Origin: an uncultured Gemmatimonadota bacterium | GTDB lineage: Bacteria > Gemmatimonadota > Gemmatimonadetes > Longimicrobiales > Gaopeijiaceae | Length of the DNA: 5,155 nucleotides | Reading direction: 5' to 3' | Assembly: GCA_937136445.1 (NCBI GenBank) | Contig: CAKZOQ010000100.1 | Coordinates: forward strand, 1 to 5,155 | Shown here: one piece after another, positions 1 to 5,155 of the stretch | Numbering within the stretch: the stretch's first letter is position 1 | Layout of the letters: the number at the start of each line of letters is the position of its first letter | Program-made: the position numbers and the translations under genes | Notes under the pieces: model-generated | The model's input: the letters and a program-made list of their open reading frames with translations, nothing else | Told to the model about the DNA's origin: nothing | Database searches by the model: none

Positions 1-131
1 CTCCGAGGACCGCGTCCAGGCGTTGTCCAAAAAGGGACTGGTCATAGCATGGATCTTGCGTGTAACCGAATTGAGTCACGAACAACACGGCTGGGAATCC
101 GGCCCGAGTACCTCTTCAACCCGAGACCATC
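1..131. other. Upstream non-coding region of the fasciclin gene
   Basis: This stretch is less GC-rich than the genes that follow and shows no convincing gene. The frame of the downstream gene is closed here by stops at 45-47, 63-65 and 72-74. A promoter could lie here. The best pair I can find is TTGTCC (23-28) and TAGCAT (45-50), 16 bp apart, each matching the sigma-70 consensus at only four of six positions, so I do not call it. There is no clear Shine-Dalgarno sequence in the 20 bases before the ATG at 132; the nearest purine patch is the GAGA at 123-126. Confidence 0.5.
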
Positions 132-203
132 ATGCGCTCACTAGTACGCTCCGTATTCAGGGCGGCCCTCGTGCCTGCCCTGGCCCTGTCCGTCGTTGCA
201 TGC
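132..203 (+). other. Lipoprotein signal peptide and lipobox
   Basis: The first 24 codons give a short n-region with Arg2, Arg6 and Arg10, a hydrophobic stretch of residues 11-22, and a lipobox V-V-A-C with Cys24 at the +1 site. This is the substrate pattern of Lgt and of signal peptidase II (LspA). Asp25 sits at +2. In enteric bacteria that residue retains lipoproteins at the inner membrane, but the rule does not hold across phyla, so inner- versus outer-membrane placement is left open. The run of acidic residues and prolines after the Cys looks like a flexible tether holding the fasciclin array away from the membrane. Confidence 0.88.
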
Positions 204-3200
204 GACGACGACGAACCGGGACCCACCGAACCTCCTGCCGACGAGACCATCGCTGAGATCGCGGCCGGGACGGCGGATCTCAGTACCCTCACCACGGCCC
301 TGCAGGCCGCCGATCTGGTGAGCGTTCTCCAGAACGATGGGCCGTTCACCGTCTTCGCGCCGGTGAACTCGGCCTTCGCGCAGCTTCCCGCCGGAGAGCT
401 GGATCGGCTTCTCCAGCCGGAGAACGTTGCGGAGCTGCAGGAGCTGCTCCAGTACCATGTGGTCTCGGGTGCGCTCTTCGCCGCGGATCTGTCCGAGGGT
501 CAGACCCTCACGACGCTGGCTGGCGGTGAGATCGAGATCTCGCTCTCCGGCGGGCCCTCCGTGAATGGGGAGGCCATCACCACCGTCGACATCGAGGCGT
601 CCAACGGTGTGGTGCACCTGATCGACGGCGTGCTCCAGCCGCCGCTTCCGGACATCGCCGCTACCGCTGCTGCCGCAGCCAACCTCTCCACCCTGAGCGC
701 CGCCCTCGAGGCGACCGGTCAGGCCGAGGCGCTCGCCGGTGACGGACCCTTCACGGTCTTCGCGCCGCAGAACAGCGCCTTCGACGCGCTGGGCGCCGAG
801 GTCGTGGCGACGCTGCTGGAAGAGGGCAACATTCCCTTCTTGAGTGAGATTCTCGGCTACCACGTCGTGCCTTCCGCCGAGGTGTTCGCCGCGGACCTCT
901 CCGACGGTCAGACCGTCACCACGTTGCAGGGTGAGGACCTCACCATCGGCGTGTCCGACGACGGCGTGACGGTGAACGGCGCGTCGGTCACCCAGGCCGA
1001 CATTCGTGCCAGCAATGGCGTCGTCCACATCATCGACGGCGTTCTGGTGCCGGAGGTGGACATCGTCGAGCGGGCGATCCTCACGGCTGAGACGCAGACG
1101 CTGGTGGACGCCGTCGTAGCCGCCGAGTTGGTAGCCACGCTGCAGGGTGACGGACCCTTCACGGTCTTCGCCCCGACGAACGCGGCCTTCGAGGCGCTGG
1201 GTGACTTCACCCTGGCCGAGCTCCTCGATCCGGCCAACCAGGGCCTCCTCCAGGAGATCCTGACCTACCACGTGGTTCCGGGCGACATCCGGGCCGCCGA
1301 CCTGGTGGACGGCGCGACGGTCACCACCGTCGAGGGCCGCGACCTCACCATCGATCTCTCGGGCGACACGCCCATGGTGAATGACGCTGGCATCATCGCC
1401 ACCGATGTCGTCACCACCAACGGGGTCATCCACCTCATCGACGGTGTGCTGGTTCCCGAGCTCGACATCACCGAGATCGCTGCCACCACAGAGGCTACGG
1501 CGACGCTCTCCACGGCCATCGGGGCCGCCGGGCTCACCGAGACCCTCGAAGGCGAGGGCCCGTTCACGGTCTTCGCGCCCACCAACGAGGCCTTCGCCGC
1601 GTTGGCGGACTACACCCTCGACCAGCTGCTCGACCCGGACAACCAGGAGCTGCTGCAGAAGGTCCTGACCTACCATGTGGTGCCGGGTGACATCCGGGCC
1701 GCCGACCTCACGGACGGCGCGACGGTCACCACCGTCGAAGGCACCGAGCTCACCATCGACCTGTCGGGCGAGACGCCCATGGTGAACAACGCCGGCATCA
1801 TCGCCACCGACGTCGTGGCGGAGAACGGTGTGATCCACCTCATCGACGGCGTCCTCACGCAGAACCTGGACGTGGTGGACGTGGCTGCGACCACGGAAGT
1901 CACCGCGACGCTCACCGCGGCCATCGAGGCTGCGGAGCTCGTGGAGACGCTGAAGGGTGACGGGCCGTTCACGGTCTTCGCGCCCACCAACGAGGCCTTC
2001 GGCGCGTTGGCGGACTACACCCTCGACCAGCTGCTGGCGCCGGAGAACCAGGCGCTGCTGCAGAAGGTCCTGACCTACCACGTGGTCCCGGGTGACATCC
2101 GGGCCGCCGACCTCACGGACGGCGCGACGGTCACCACCGTCGAAGGCACCGAGCTCACCATCGACCTGTCGGGCGAGACGCCCATGGTGAACAACGCCGG
2201 CATCATCGCCACCGACGTCGTGGCGGAGAACGGTGTGATCCACCTCATCGACGGCGTCCTCACGCAGAACCTGGACGTGGTGGACGTGGCTGCGACCACG
2301 GAAGTCACCGCGACGCTCACCGCGGCCATCGAGGCTGCGGAGCTCGTGGAGACGCTGAAGGGTGACGGGCCGTTCACGGTCTTCGCGCCCACCAACGACG
2401 CCTTCGCTGCCCTCGAGGACTACACCCTCGACCAGCTCCTGGCGCCGGAGAACCAGGCGCTCCTCCAGGAGATCCTCACCTACCACGTGGTCCCGGGTGA
2501 CATCCGGGCCGCCGACCTGGTGGACGGCGCGACGGTCACCACCGTCGAAGGCCGCGACCTCACCATCGACCTGTCGGGCGAGACGCCCATGGTGAACGAC
2601 GCCGGGATCATCGCCACCGATGTGGTGGCCGAGAACGGTGTGATCCACCTGATTGACGGCGTGCTTCTTCCGGAGCTGGACATCGTGGAGACCGCCACGG
2701 TGACCGAGGCCACCGCCACCCTCGCCGCTGCCGTCGAGGCGGCGGACCTGACGGCCACGCTGAAGGGCGACGGGCCCTTCACGGTCTTCGCCCCTGTGAA
2801 CGCCGCCTTCGAGGCGTTGGGCACGGATCGGCTGGACGTCCTTCTCGATCCGGCCAACCAGGACCTGCTGGCCAAGGTCCTCACCTATCACGTCATCTCC
2901 GGCGAGGTCCGGGCCGCCGACCTCACGGACGGCGCCATGGTCACCACGGTGGAGGGCTCCGATGTCACCATCGACCTGTCGGGAGACATTCCCATGGTCA
3001 ACGGGGCCGGCATCATCGCCACCGACATCGAGACCGAGAATGGGGTGATCCATCTGGTGGACGGGGTTCTCACCGAGAATCTCGACATCATCGATCAGGC
3101 CACCGTGAACGGGTTCTCCACGCTGGTGGATCTGGTGGAGCAGCAGGGCCTGACGGCCACGCTGCGGACCGACAACATGGGCGACGGGTTCACCGTCTTC

Positions 3201-3488
3201 GCCCCGACCAACGAGGCATTCGCGGCGCTGGAGACCGTGCCCGCGGGTGACGCCCTCACCAACGTCCTCCTCTACCATGTGGTGGGCGCGACGGTGGGCT
3301 CGGCGGATCTGTCCGACGGGCAGGTCGTGGAGCCGCTTCTGGAGGGCTCCTCCTTCACGGTCAACATCGACGGGTCGGTGACCATCACCGACGGCGCAGG
3401 CAACACCGCGACCGTCGTCGCCACCGACGTGGGGGCCTCCAACGGCCTCATCCACGTCGTCGATTCGGTTCTCATCCCGGCCAGCTGA
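132..3488 (+). CDS. Secreted lipoprotein with eight tandem fasciclin (FAS1) domains
   Basis: This 1118-residue protein is probably an adhesion or matrix-type surface protein. FAS1 domains (bacterial MPB70, animal periostin and TGFBI) are extracellular modules that mediate protein, carbohydrate or cell contacts; the ligand here is unknown. Residues 1-23 are a signal peptide with a lipobox ending in VVAC, so Cys24 should be lipidated; I see no other cysteine. An acidic Pro-rich linker (25-38) follows. Domains run at about 40-171, 172-308, 309-443, 444-578, 579-713, 714-848, 849-983 and 984-1118. Each carries the family hallmarks: FTVFAP-x-N-x-AF, YHV, and NG-[VL]-[IV]-H...D-x-VL. Domains 3-7 are exactly 135 residues each and near-copies; 1, 2 and 8 are divergent. 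The ATG is well supported: in-frame stops at 63-65 and 72-74 lie upstream with no other start codon between. The mature protein is strongly acidic and low in Lys and Arg. Most FAS1 proteins have one to four domains, so eight is large. A hairpin terminator follows the stop, and the gene appears monocistronic. Confidence 0.95.
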   Translation: MRSLVRSVFRAALVPALALSVVACDDDEPGPTEPPADETIAEIAAGTADLSTLTTALQAADLVSVLQNDGPFTVFAPVNSAFAQLPAGELDRLLQPENVAELQELLQYHVVSGALFAADLSEGQTLTTLAGGEIEISLSGGPSVNGEAITTVDIEASNGVVHLIDGVLQPPLPDIAATAAAAANLSTLSAALEATGQAEALAGDGPFTVFAPQNSAFDALGAEVVATLLEEGNIPFLSEILGYHVVPSAEVFAADLSDGQTVTTLQGEDLTIGVSDDGVTVNGASVTQADIRASNGVVHIIDGVLVPEVDIVERAILTAETQTLVDAVVAAELVATLQGDGPFTVFAPTNAAFEALGDFTLAELLDPANQGLLQEILTYHVVPGDIRAADLVDGATVTTVEGRDLTIDLSGDTPMVNDAGIIATDVVTTNGVIHLIDGVLVPELDITEIAATTEATATLSTAIGAAGLTETLEGEGPFTVFAPTNEAFAALADYTLDQLLDPDNQELLQKVLTYHVVPGDIRAADLTDGATVTTVEGTELTIDLSGETPMVNNAGIIATDVVAENGVIHLIDGVLTQNLDVVDVAATTEVTATLTAAIEAAELVETLKGDGPFTVFAPTNEAFGALADYTLDQLLAPENQALLQKVLTYHVVPGDIRAADLTDGATVTTVEGTELTIDLSGETPMVNNAGIIATDVVAENGVIHLIDGVLTQNLDVVDVAATTEVTATLTAAIEAAELVETLKGDGPFTVFAPTNDAFAALEDYTLDQLLAPENQALLQEILTYHVVPGDIRAADLVDGATVTTVEGRDLTIDLSGETPMVNDAGIIATDVVAENGVIHLIDGVLLPELDIVETATVTEATATLAAAVEAADLTATLKGDGPFTVFAPVNAAFEALGTDRLDVLLDPANQDLLAKVLTYHVISGEVRAADLTDGAMVTTVEGSDVTIDLSGDIPMVNGAGIIATDIETENGVIHLVDGVLTENLDIIDQATVNGFSTLVDLVEQQGLTATLRTDNMGDGFTVFAPTNEAFAALETVPAGDALTNVLLYHVVGATVGSADLSDGQVVEPLLEGSSFTVNIDGSVTITDGAGNTATVVATDVGASNGLIHVVDSVLIPAS
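1683..1993 (+). repeat. 311-bp perfect direct repeat, copy 1
   Basis: This stretch is identical base for base to 2088-2398, displaced by exactly one 405-bp unit. It covers the C-terminal two-thirds of FAS1 domain 4 and the N-terminal third of domain 5. The identity ends at single mismatches on both sides: g1682 versus c2087 on the left, g1994 versus c2399 on the right. Synonymous sites are unchanged throughout, so this is recent duplication or gene conversion and not protein-level constraint. Confidence 0.96.
2088..2398 (+). repeat. 311-bp perfect direct repeat, copy 2
   Basis: This is the second copy of the stretch at 1683-1993, covering the C-terminal part of FAS1 domain 5 and the N-terminal part of domain 6. 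To its left, similarity to the preceding unit continues with scattered mismatches (I count eight in roughly 105 bases back to about 1986). To its right, the sequence switches to the different version of the unit found in domain 6. Confidence 0.96.
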
Positions 3489-3540
3489 CGCGGGAGTAGG
3501 GCCGCCCGGACCCTCGCGGTCCAGGGTGCATGAGGTGACG

Positions 3541-3568
3541 CCCCATCCGGCCTTCGGGCCGGGTGGGG
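3541..3568 (+). terminator. Rho-independent-like terminator hairpin after the fasciclin gene
   Basis: Twelve base pairs (3541-3552 with 3557-3568) close a TTCG tetraloop at 3553-3556. All pairs are Watson-Crick except one wobble, t3546 with g3563. The C-UUCG-G loop is an exceptionally stable RNA tetraloop and common in bacterial terminators. The hairpin starts 52 bases after the stop at 3488. The downstream tract is only weakly T-rich (tgttgccgtt, 3569-3578), so termination may be partial, or the hairpin may mainly stabilise the 3' end of the mRNA. A smaller hairpin precedes it at 3508-3522 (5-bp stem GGACC/GGTCC, 5-base loop). Confidence 0.75.
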
Positions 3569-3605
3569 TGTTGCCGTTGGGGGGTCGGCGGGCGAGGCTC
3601 TCCAT

Positions 3606-3647
3606 GTGGGTCGGAGGGGGGTCGAGCCCCTCGGTCGGCCCCACCCA
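3606..3647. repeat. G/C-rich imperfect inverted repeat upstream of the hypothetical gene
   Basis: The inner stem pairs GAGGGG (3614-3619) with CCCCTC (3627-3632) around a 7-base loop. The flanks can extend it, with GTGGG (3606-3610) facing CCCAC (3640-3644) across unpaired bases. It lies between the terminator hairpin and the next start codon, so it could be a folded 5' leader or a second stop structure. The loop resembles a tRNA T-arm only superficially, and no tRNA body surrounds it. I see no convincing promoter in 3569-3673, although a gene behind a terminator should have one there. Confidence 0.4.
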
Positions 3648-3673
3648 TCCCTGCAACCAGCGATCCCACCGAC

Positions 3674-4447
3674 ATGCTGCTGGACGTCCTCCTCCACGAG
3701 CAGCTCCGCGACATCTTCGCCGAGGCCCGCATGGCCGGGCGGGGGCTCAATGCCATCCGCCTGGAGGAGCATCCGCCTGGAACCGAGGAGCTGTTCGGCG
3801 GGCGCGGCGCCGTGGTGCGCATCGAGACCACCGACGGCCGGGCGCTCCTGGTCACTCCCCGGGGCATCTTCGACCAGGATGGCGGCCAGGCCCGGGAGCG
3901 CGTCGCCTTCCAGGAGCTGGTGGGCTACGACTGGATCAGCGAGGAGATGGAGCGGAAGGTCGCCCTGAAGGACGAGCACTACGACCGGCTCTTCCTTCAC
4001 CTCCGGGGCGCGCGCACGGTGGTGCTGGCCCACCTGGGCGACGCCGTCTACCCCCTCATGACCTTCCTGGGCAAGGTCCTGGAGCTGCGCTCCCAGAAGG
4101 TGCTCCGTCGCCGCATGGACGCCCCCATGGAGGAACTCATCTCCCGCTGTCTGGCGGCGGCGGTGGAGGGCCCCTTCTTCACCGACGAGGAGCTGGAGAA
4201 GCTCTTCGAGCAGGAGCGGGGCTCCCTCACCGTGGTGGCCGCCATGTGGGAGCGGATGAACCTCGCCTCGCCGGACCTCCGCCGGACGGTGGTCTCGGTG
4301 CTGGAGATGCTCCTGGAGCGCCGTGCGCGTCATCCCGAGGAGTGGGGGCGCCGGGTGGGCGCCGAGCCCGCCGAGGTTCGCGACGCCCTGCGGACCTTCC
4401 AGGAGTTGGTGGAGTCCTCGGAGGACCTCGGAGAAGCCGGCAGCTAG
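3674..4447 (+). CDS. Hypothetical cytosolic protein, possible PH-like N-terminal half
   Basis: I do not recognise this 257-residue protein. It has no signal peptide or membrane segment and a single cysteine (Cys159), so it should be cytosolic. After a short helix (1-20), residues 45-120 alternate likely beta strands (AVVRIETTDGRALLVTP; YDRLFLHLRG; TVVLAHL). They end in a helix (124-138), an order that recalls PH-like folds; this is a guess from pattern only. Residues 151-250 look all-helical and charged (MEELISRCLAAA, EELEKLFEQE, RRTVVSVLEMLLERR, VRDALRTFQELVES). The ATG at 3674 is preferred. An in-frame GTG at 3563 would add 37 residues of Gly/Pro/Arg-rich, low-complexity sequence and would begin inside the terminator hairpin. 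No Shine-Dalgarno sequence is visible before 3674. The gene faces the phosphatase gene tail to tail and is separated from the fasciclin gene by a terminator, so it is probably its own transcription unit. Confidence 0.8.
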   Translation: MLLDVLLHEQLRDIFAEARMAGRGLNAIRLEEHPPGTEELFGGRGAVVRIETTDGRALLVTPRGIFDQDGGQARERVAFQELVGYDWISEEMERKVALKDEHYDRLFLHLRGARTVVLAHLGDAVYPLMTFLGKVLELRSQKVLRRRMDAPMEELISRCLAAAVEGPFFTDEELEKLFEQERGSLTVVAAMWERMNLASPDLRRTVVSVLEMLLERRARHPEEWGRRVGAEPAEVRDALRTFQELVESSEDLGEAGS

Positions 4448-4471
4448 CGCGGCGTCGCCGAAGTCTGGTAG

Positions 4472-5155
4472 CTAGGAGGAGACGGCCTCCGTCTCCTGGC
4501 GGTGCTCCTCCAGGGCCTGGGCCACGGCTTCCCGGGCGTCGGGGGTCAGGAAGCCCGCCTCCAGAGCGTGATCCGCCATGACCACGCTGTCTTCTGCCAG
4601 GACCAGCTCGGTCCCGGATGTCCCGGTCTCCCGTGCCAGGGTGTCGATGTCCCGGGCGCGGTCGCCATCGCTCACGTCCCGGATATAGACCGCCGTCACG
4701 CGCCCGGGATGGGCATGCACGATTTCGGCGTAGATCTCCGGGTCGTGCTGGCCACTGTCCCCGATGAGGATCACCGGCAGGTCGGGGTAGCGCCGGAGCA
4801 TGGCGTGGATGTGCTCCTTCTTGTGCCCGCTGGAACGCCGGGGCAGGGGGTGCTGAAGCGTCAGTCCCCACTCCCGCAGGAAGAGTACGGGGCCCTCGGG
4901 GATGTCGTGCATGCGGAAGAAGGTCTGCAGGACCTCGTAGATGCTCCACGGTGCCCGAGAAACGTAGAGGAGCGGATTGCCCTCGTCGCCCCCTGGGCCG
5001 CCGTGGAGTCCCCGGTACAGGGCCGCCACTCCGGGAAAGGCGGTGCGGGTCTCGGCGCCCTGGGCGAAGAGCCGCCAGAACATGCGGAGGACGTTGGCCA
5101 CCCCCGTGAACATCACGGTGTCGTCGATGTCGCTGACGACGAGGCGGCAGGCCGA
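4472..5155 (-). CDS. App1-type phosphatidate phosphatase catalytic domain (DUF2183), 5' end outside the window
   Basis: This gene encodes the C-terminal 227 residues of an App1-family enzyme. The family's yeast member is a Mg2+-dependent phosphatidate phosphatase that converts phosphatidate to diacylglycerol; the substrate of bacterial members is less certain. Numbering from the window edge, all four HAD-type motifs are present: SDIDDTV with nucleophile Asp9 and acid/base Asp11 (8-14), YVSRAPW with Ser66 (64-70), HKKEHI with Lys112 or Lys113 (111-116), and LIGDSGQHDPE with Asp133 and Asp138 (130-140). The family-typical YIRDVSD follows at 157-163. The reading frame stays open to the window edge, so the start lies beyond 5155. 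A GTG at 5116 is in frame but would remove motif I and cannot be the true start. Full-length bacterial relatives usually carry a further N-terminal domain of 100 or more residues. No membrane segment is seen in this part. The gene converges on the hypothetical gene, with 24 bp between stop codons. Confidence 0.93.
   Translation of the reverse strand, partial: SACRLVVSDIDDTVMFTGVANVLRMFWRLFAQGAETRTAFPGVAALYRGLHGGPGGDEGNPLLYVSRAPWSIYEVLQTFFRMHDIPEGPVLFLREWGLTLQHPLPRRSSGHKKEHIHAMLRRYPDLPVILIGDSGQHDPEIYAEIVHAHPGRVTAVYIRDVSDGDRARDIDTLARETGTSGTELVLAEDSVVMADHALEAGFLTPDAREAVAQALEEHRQETEAVSS
4477..4497. terminator. Possible hairpin between convergent genes
   Basis: A perfect 9-bp stem (4477-4485 with 4489-4497) closes a 3-base loop (CCT). 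It lies 30 bases past the stop of the + strand gene and inside the last codons of the - strand phosphatase gene. It could end + strand transcripts, but there is no T-tract on that side. Because it is also coding sequence (residues QETEAVS), the symmetry may be accidental. Confidence 0.3.

Larger units (their letters stand above)
1056..3080 (+). repeat. Five in-frame 405-bp tandem units encoding FAS1 domains 3-7
   Basis: Units begin at 1056, 1461, 1866, 2271 and 2676 and each is exactly 405 bp (135 codons), with no insertion or deletion between them. All five share the protein signatures DGA-[TM]-VTTVEG and PMVN-x-AGIIATD, which the outer domains lack; domains 1, 2 and 8 instead share DLS-[ED]-GQ and ASNG. 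The array therefore looks like a later expansion inside an older three-domain frame. Domain 8, starting at 3081, keeps the same overall length but differs internally. Confidence 0.93.

Noticed and set aside
23..50. Possible sigma-70 promoter (TTGTCC, 16 bp, TAGCAT)
   Set aside because: Both boxes match at only four of six positions, which is expected by chance in a region of this size.
23..256. A 77-codon + strand frame overlapping the start of the fasciclin gene
   Set aside because: It overlaps the signal peptide coding region in another frame, its product becomes Arg/Thr-rich after the overlap begins, and no ribosome site or family match is seen.
1056..3080. Tandem repeats considered as a CRISPR array or mobile element
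   Set aside because: The units are 405 bp, in frame and encode FAS1 domains. There are no short repeat-spacer patterns, terminal inverted repeats or transposase.
141..3656. A reading frame of about 1170 codons open on the - strand, antisense to the whole fasciclin gene
   Set aside because: It is a by-product of GC-rich codon use, since few stop complements arise in that frame. Its product is a low-complexity repeat of Gly, Asp, His and Arg that mirrors the FAS1 units, with no recognisable domain.
3612..3660. T-arm-like sequence (GGTCGAGCCCC) followed by a CCA, suggesting a tRNA 3' end
   Set aside because: The loop is one base short of a standard T-loop, and no acceptor, D or anticodon stems can be drawn upstream.
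3526..4581. A + strand frame overlapping the hypothetical gene
   Set aside because: The product is Gly/Pro/Arg-rich throughout, typical of an off-frame reading of GC-rich DNA. It starts before the terminator hairpin and runs into the convergent gene.
4227..4949. A - strand frame of 240 codons overlapping both right-hand genes
   Set aside because: It is an off-frame shadow rich in Pro, Arg and Gly; the App1 motifs are in the other frame.

Overview
The window is GC-rich bacterial DNA. It holds two complete genes and one gene cut by the right edge. The organism cannot be named from this sequence. The codon pattern is very GC-rich, the lipoprotein leader has the form VVAC-DDD followed by a Pro/Glu/Thr linker, and clear Shine-Dalgarno sites are absent. 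Together these fit an environmental didermic phylum such as Gemmatimonadota, but this is an inference; Acidobacteriota, Rhodothermota and myxobacteria-like lineages are alternatives.

Left and centre (132-3488, + strand): a single large gene encodes an 1118-residue secreted lipoprotein made of eight tandem fasciclin (FAS1) domains behind a lipobox signal peptide. The five inner domains (3-7) are exactly 135 codons each and much more alike than domains 1, 2 and 8. Two stretches of 311 bp, one period apart, are identical base for base, which marks a recent duplication or gene-conversion event. Shared sequence signatures sort the inner units into two subtypes in the order A-B-B-A-B.

Middle (3489-3673): a 185-bp spacer starts with a strong UUCG-loop hairpin that probably ends the fasciclin transcript. 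It continues with a G/C-rich imperfect inverted repeat before the next gene.

Right: 3674-4447 (+) encodes a 257-residue cytosolic protein of unknown function. It has a beta-rich N-terminal half, possibly PH-like, and a helical C-terminal half. Running towards it on the - strand (4472-5155, its 5' end beyond the window) is the catalytic part of an App1-type, HAD-fold phosphatidate phosphatase (DUF2183), with all four catalytic motifs visible. The last two genes converge with only 24 bp between their stop codons.

The three genes do not form an operon and no shared pathway is evident. All that links them is a loose envelope theme: a surface adhesion-type lipoprotein, a possible lipid- or membrane-associated regulator, and a phospholipid phosphatase. 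I see no CRISPR array, RNA gene, insertion sequence or defence system. The most unusual item is the internal evolution of the fasciclin array.
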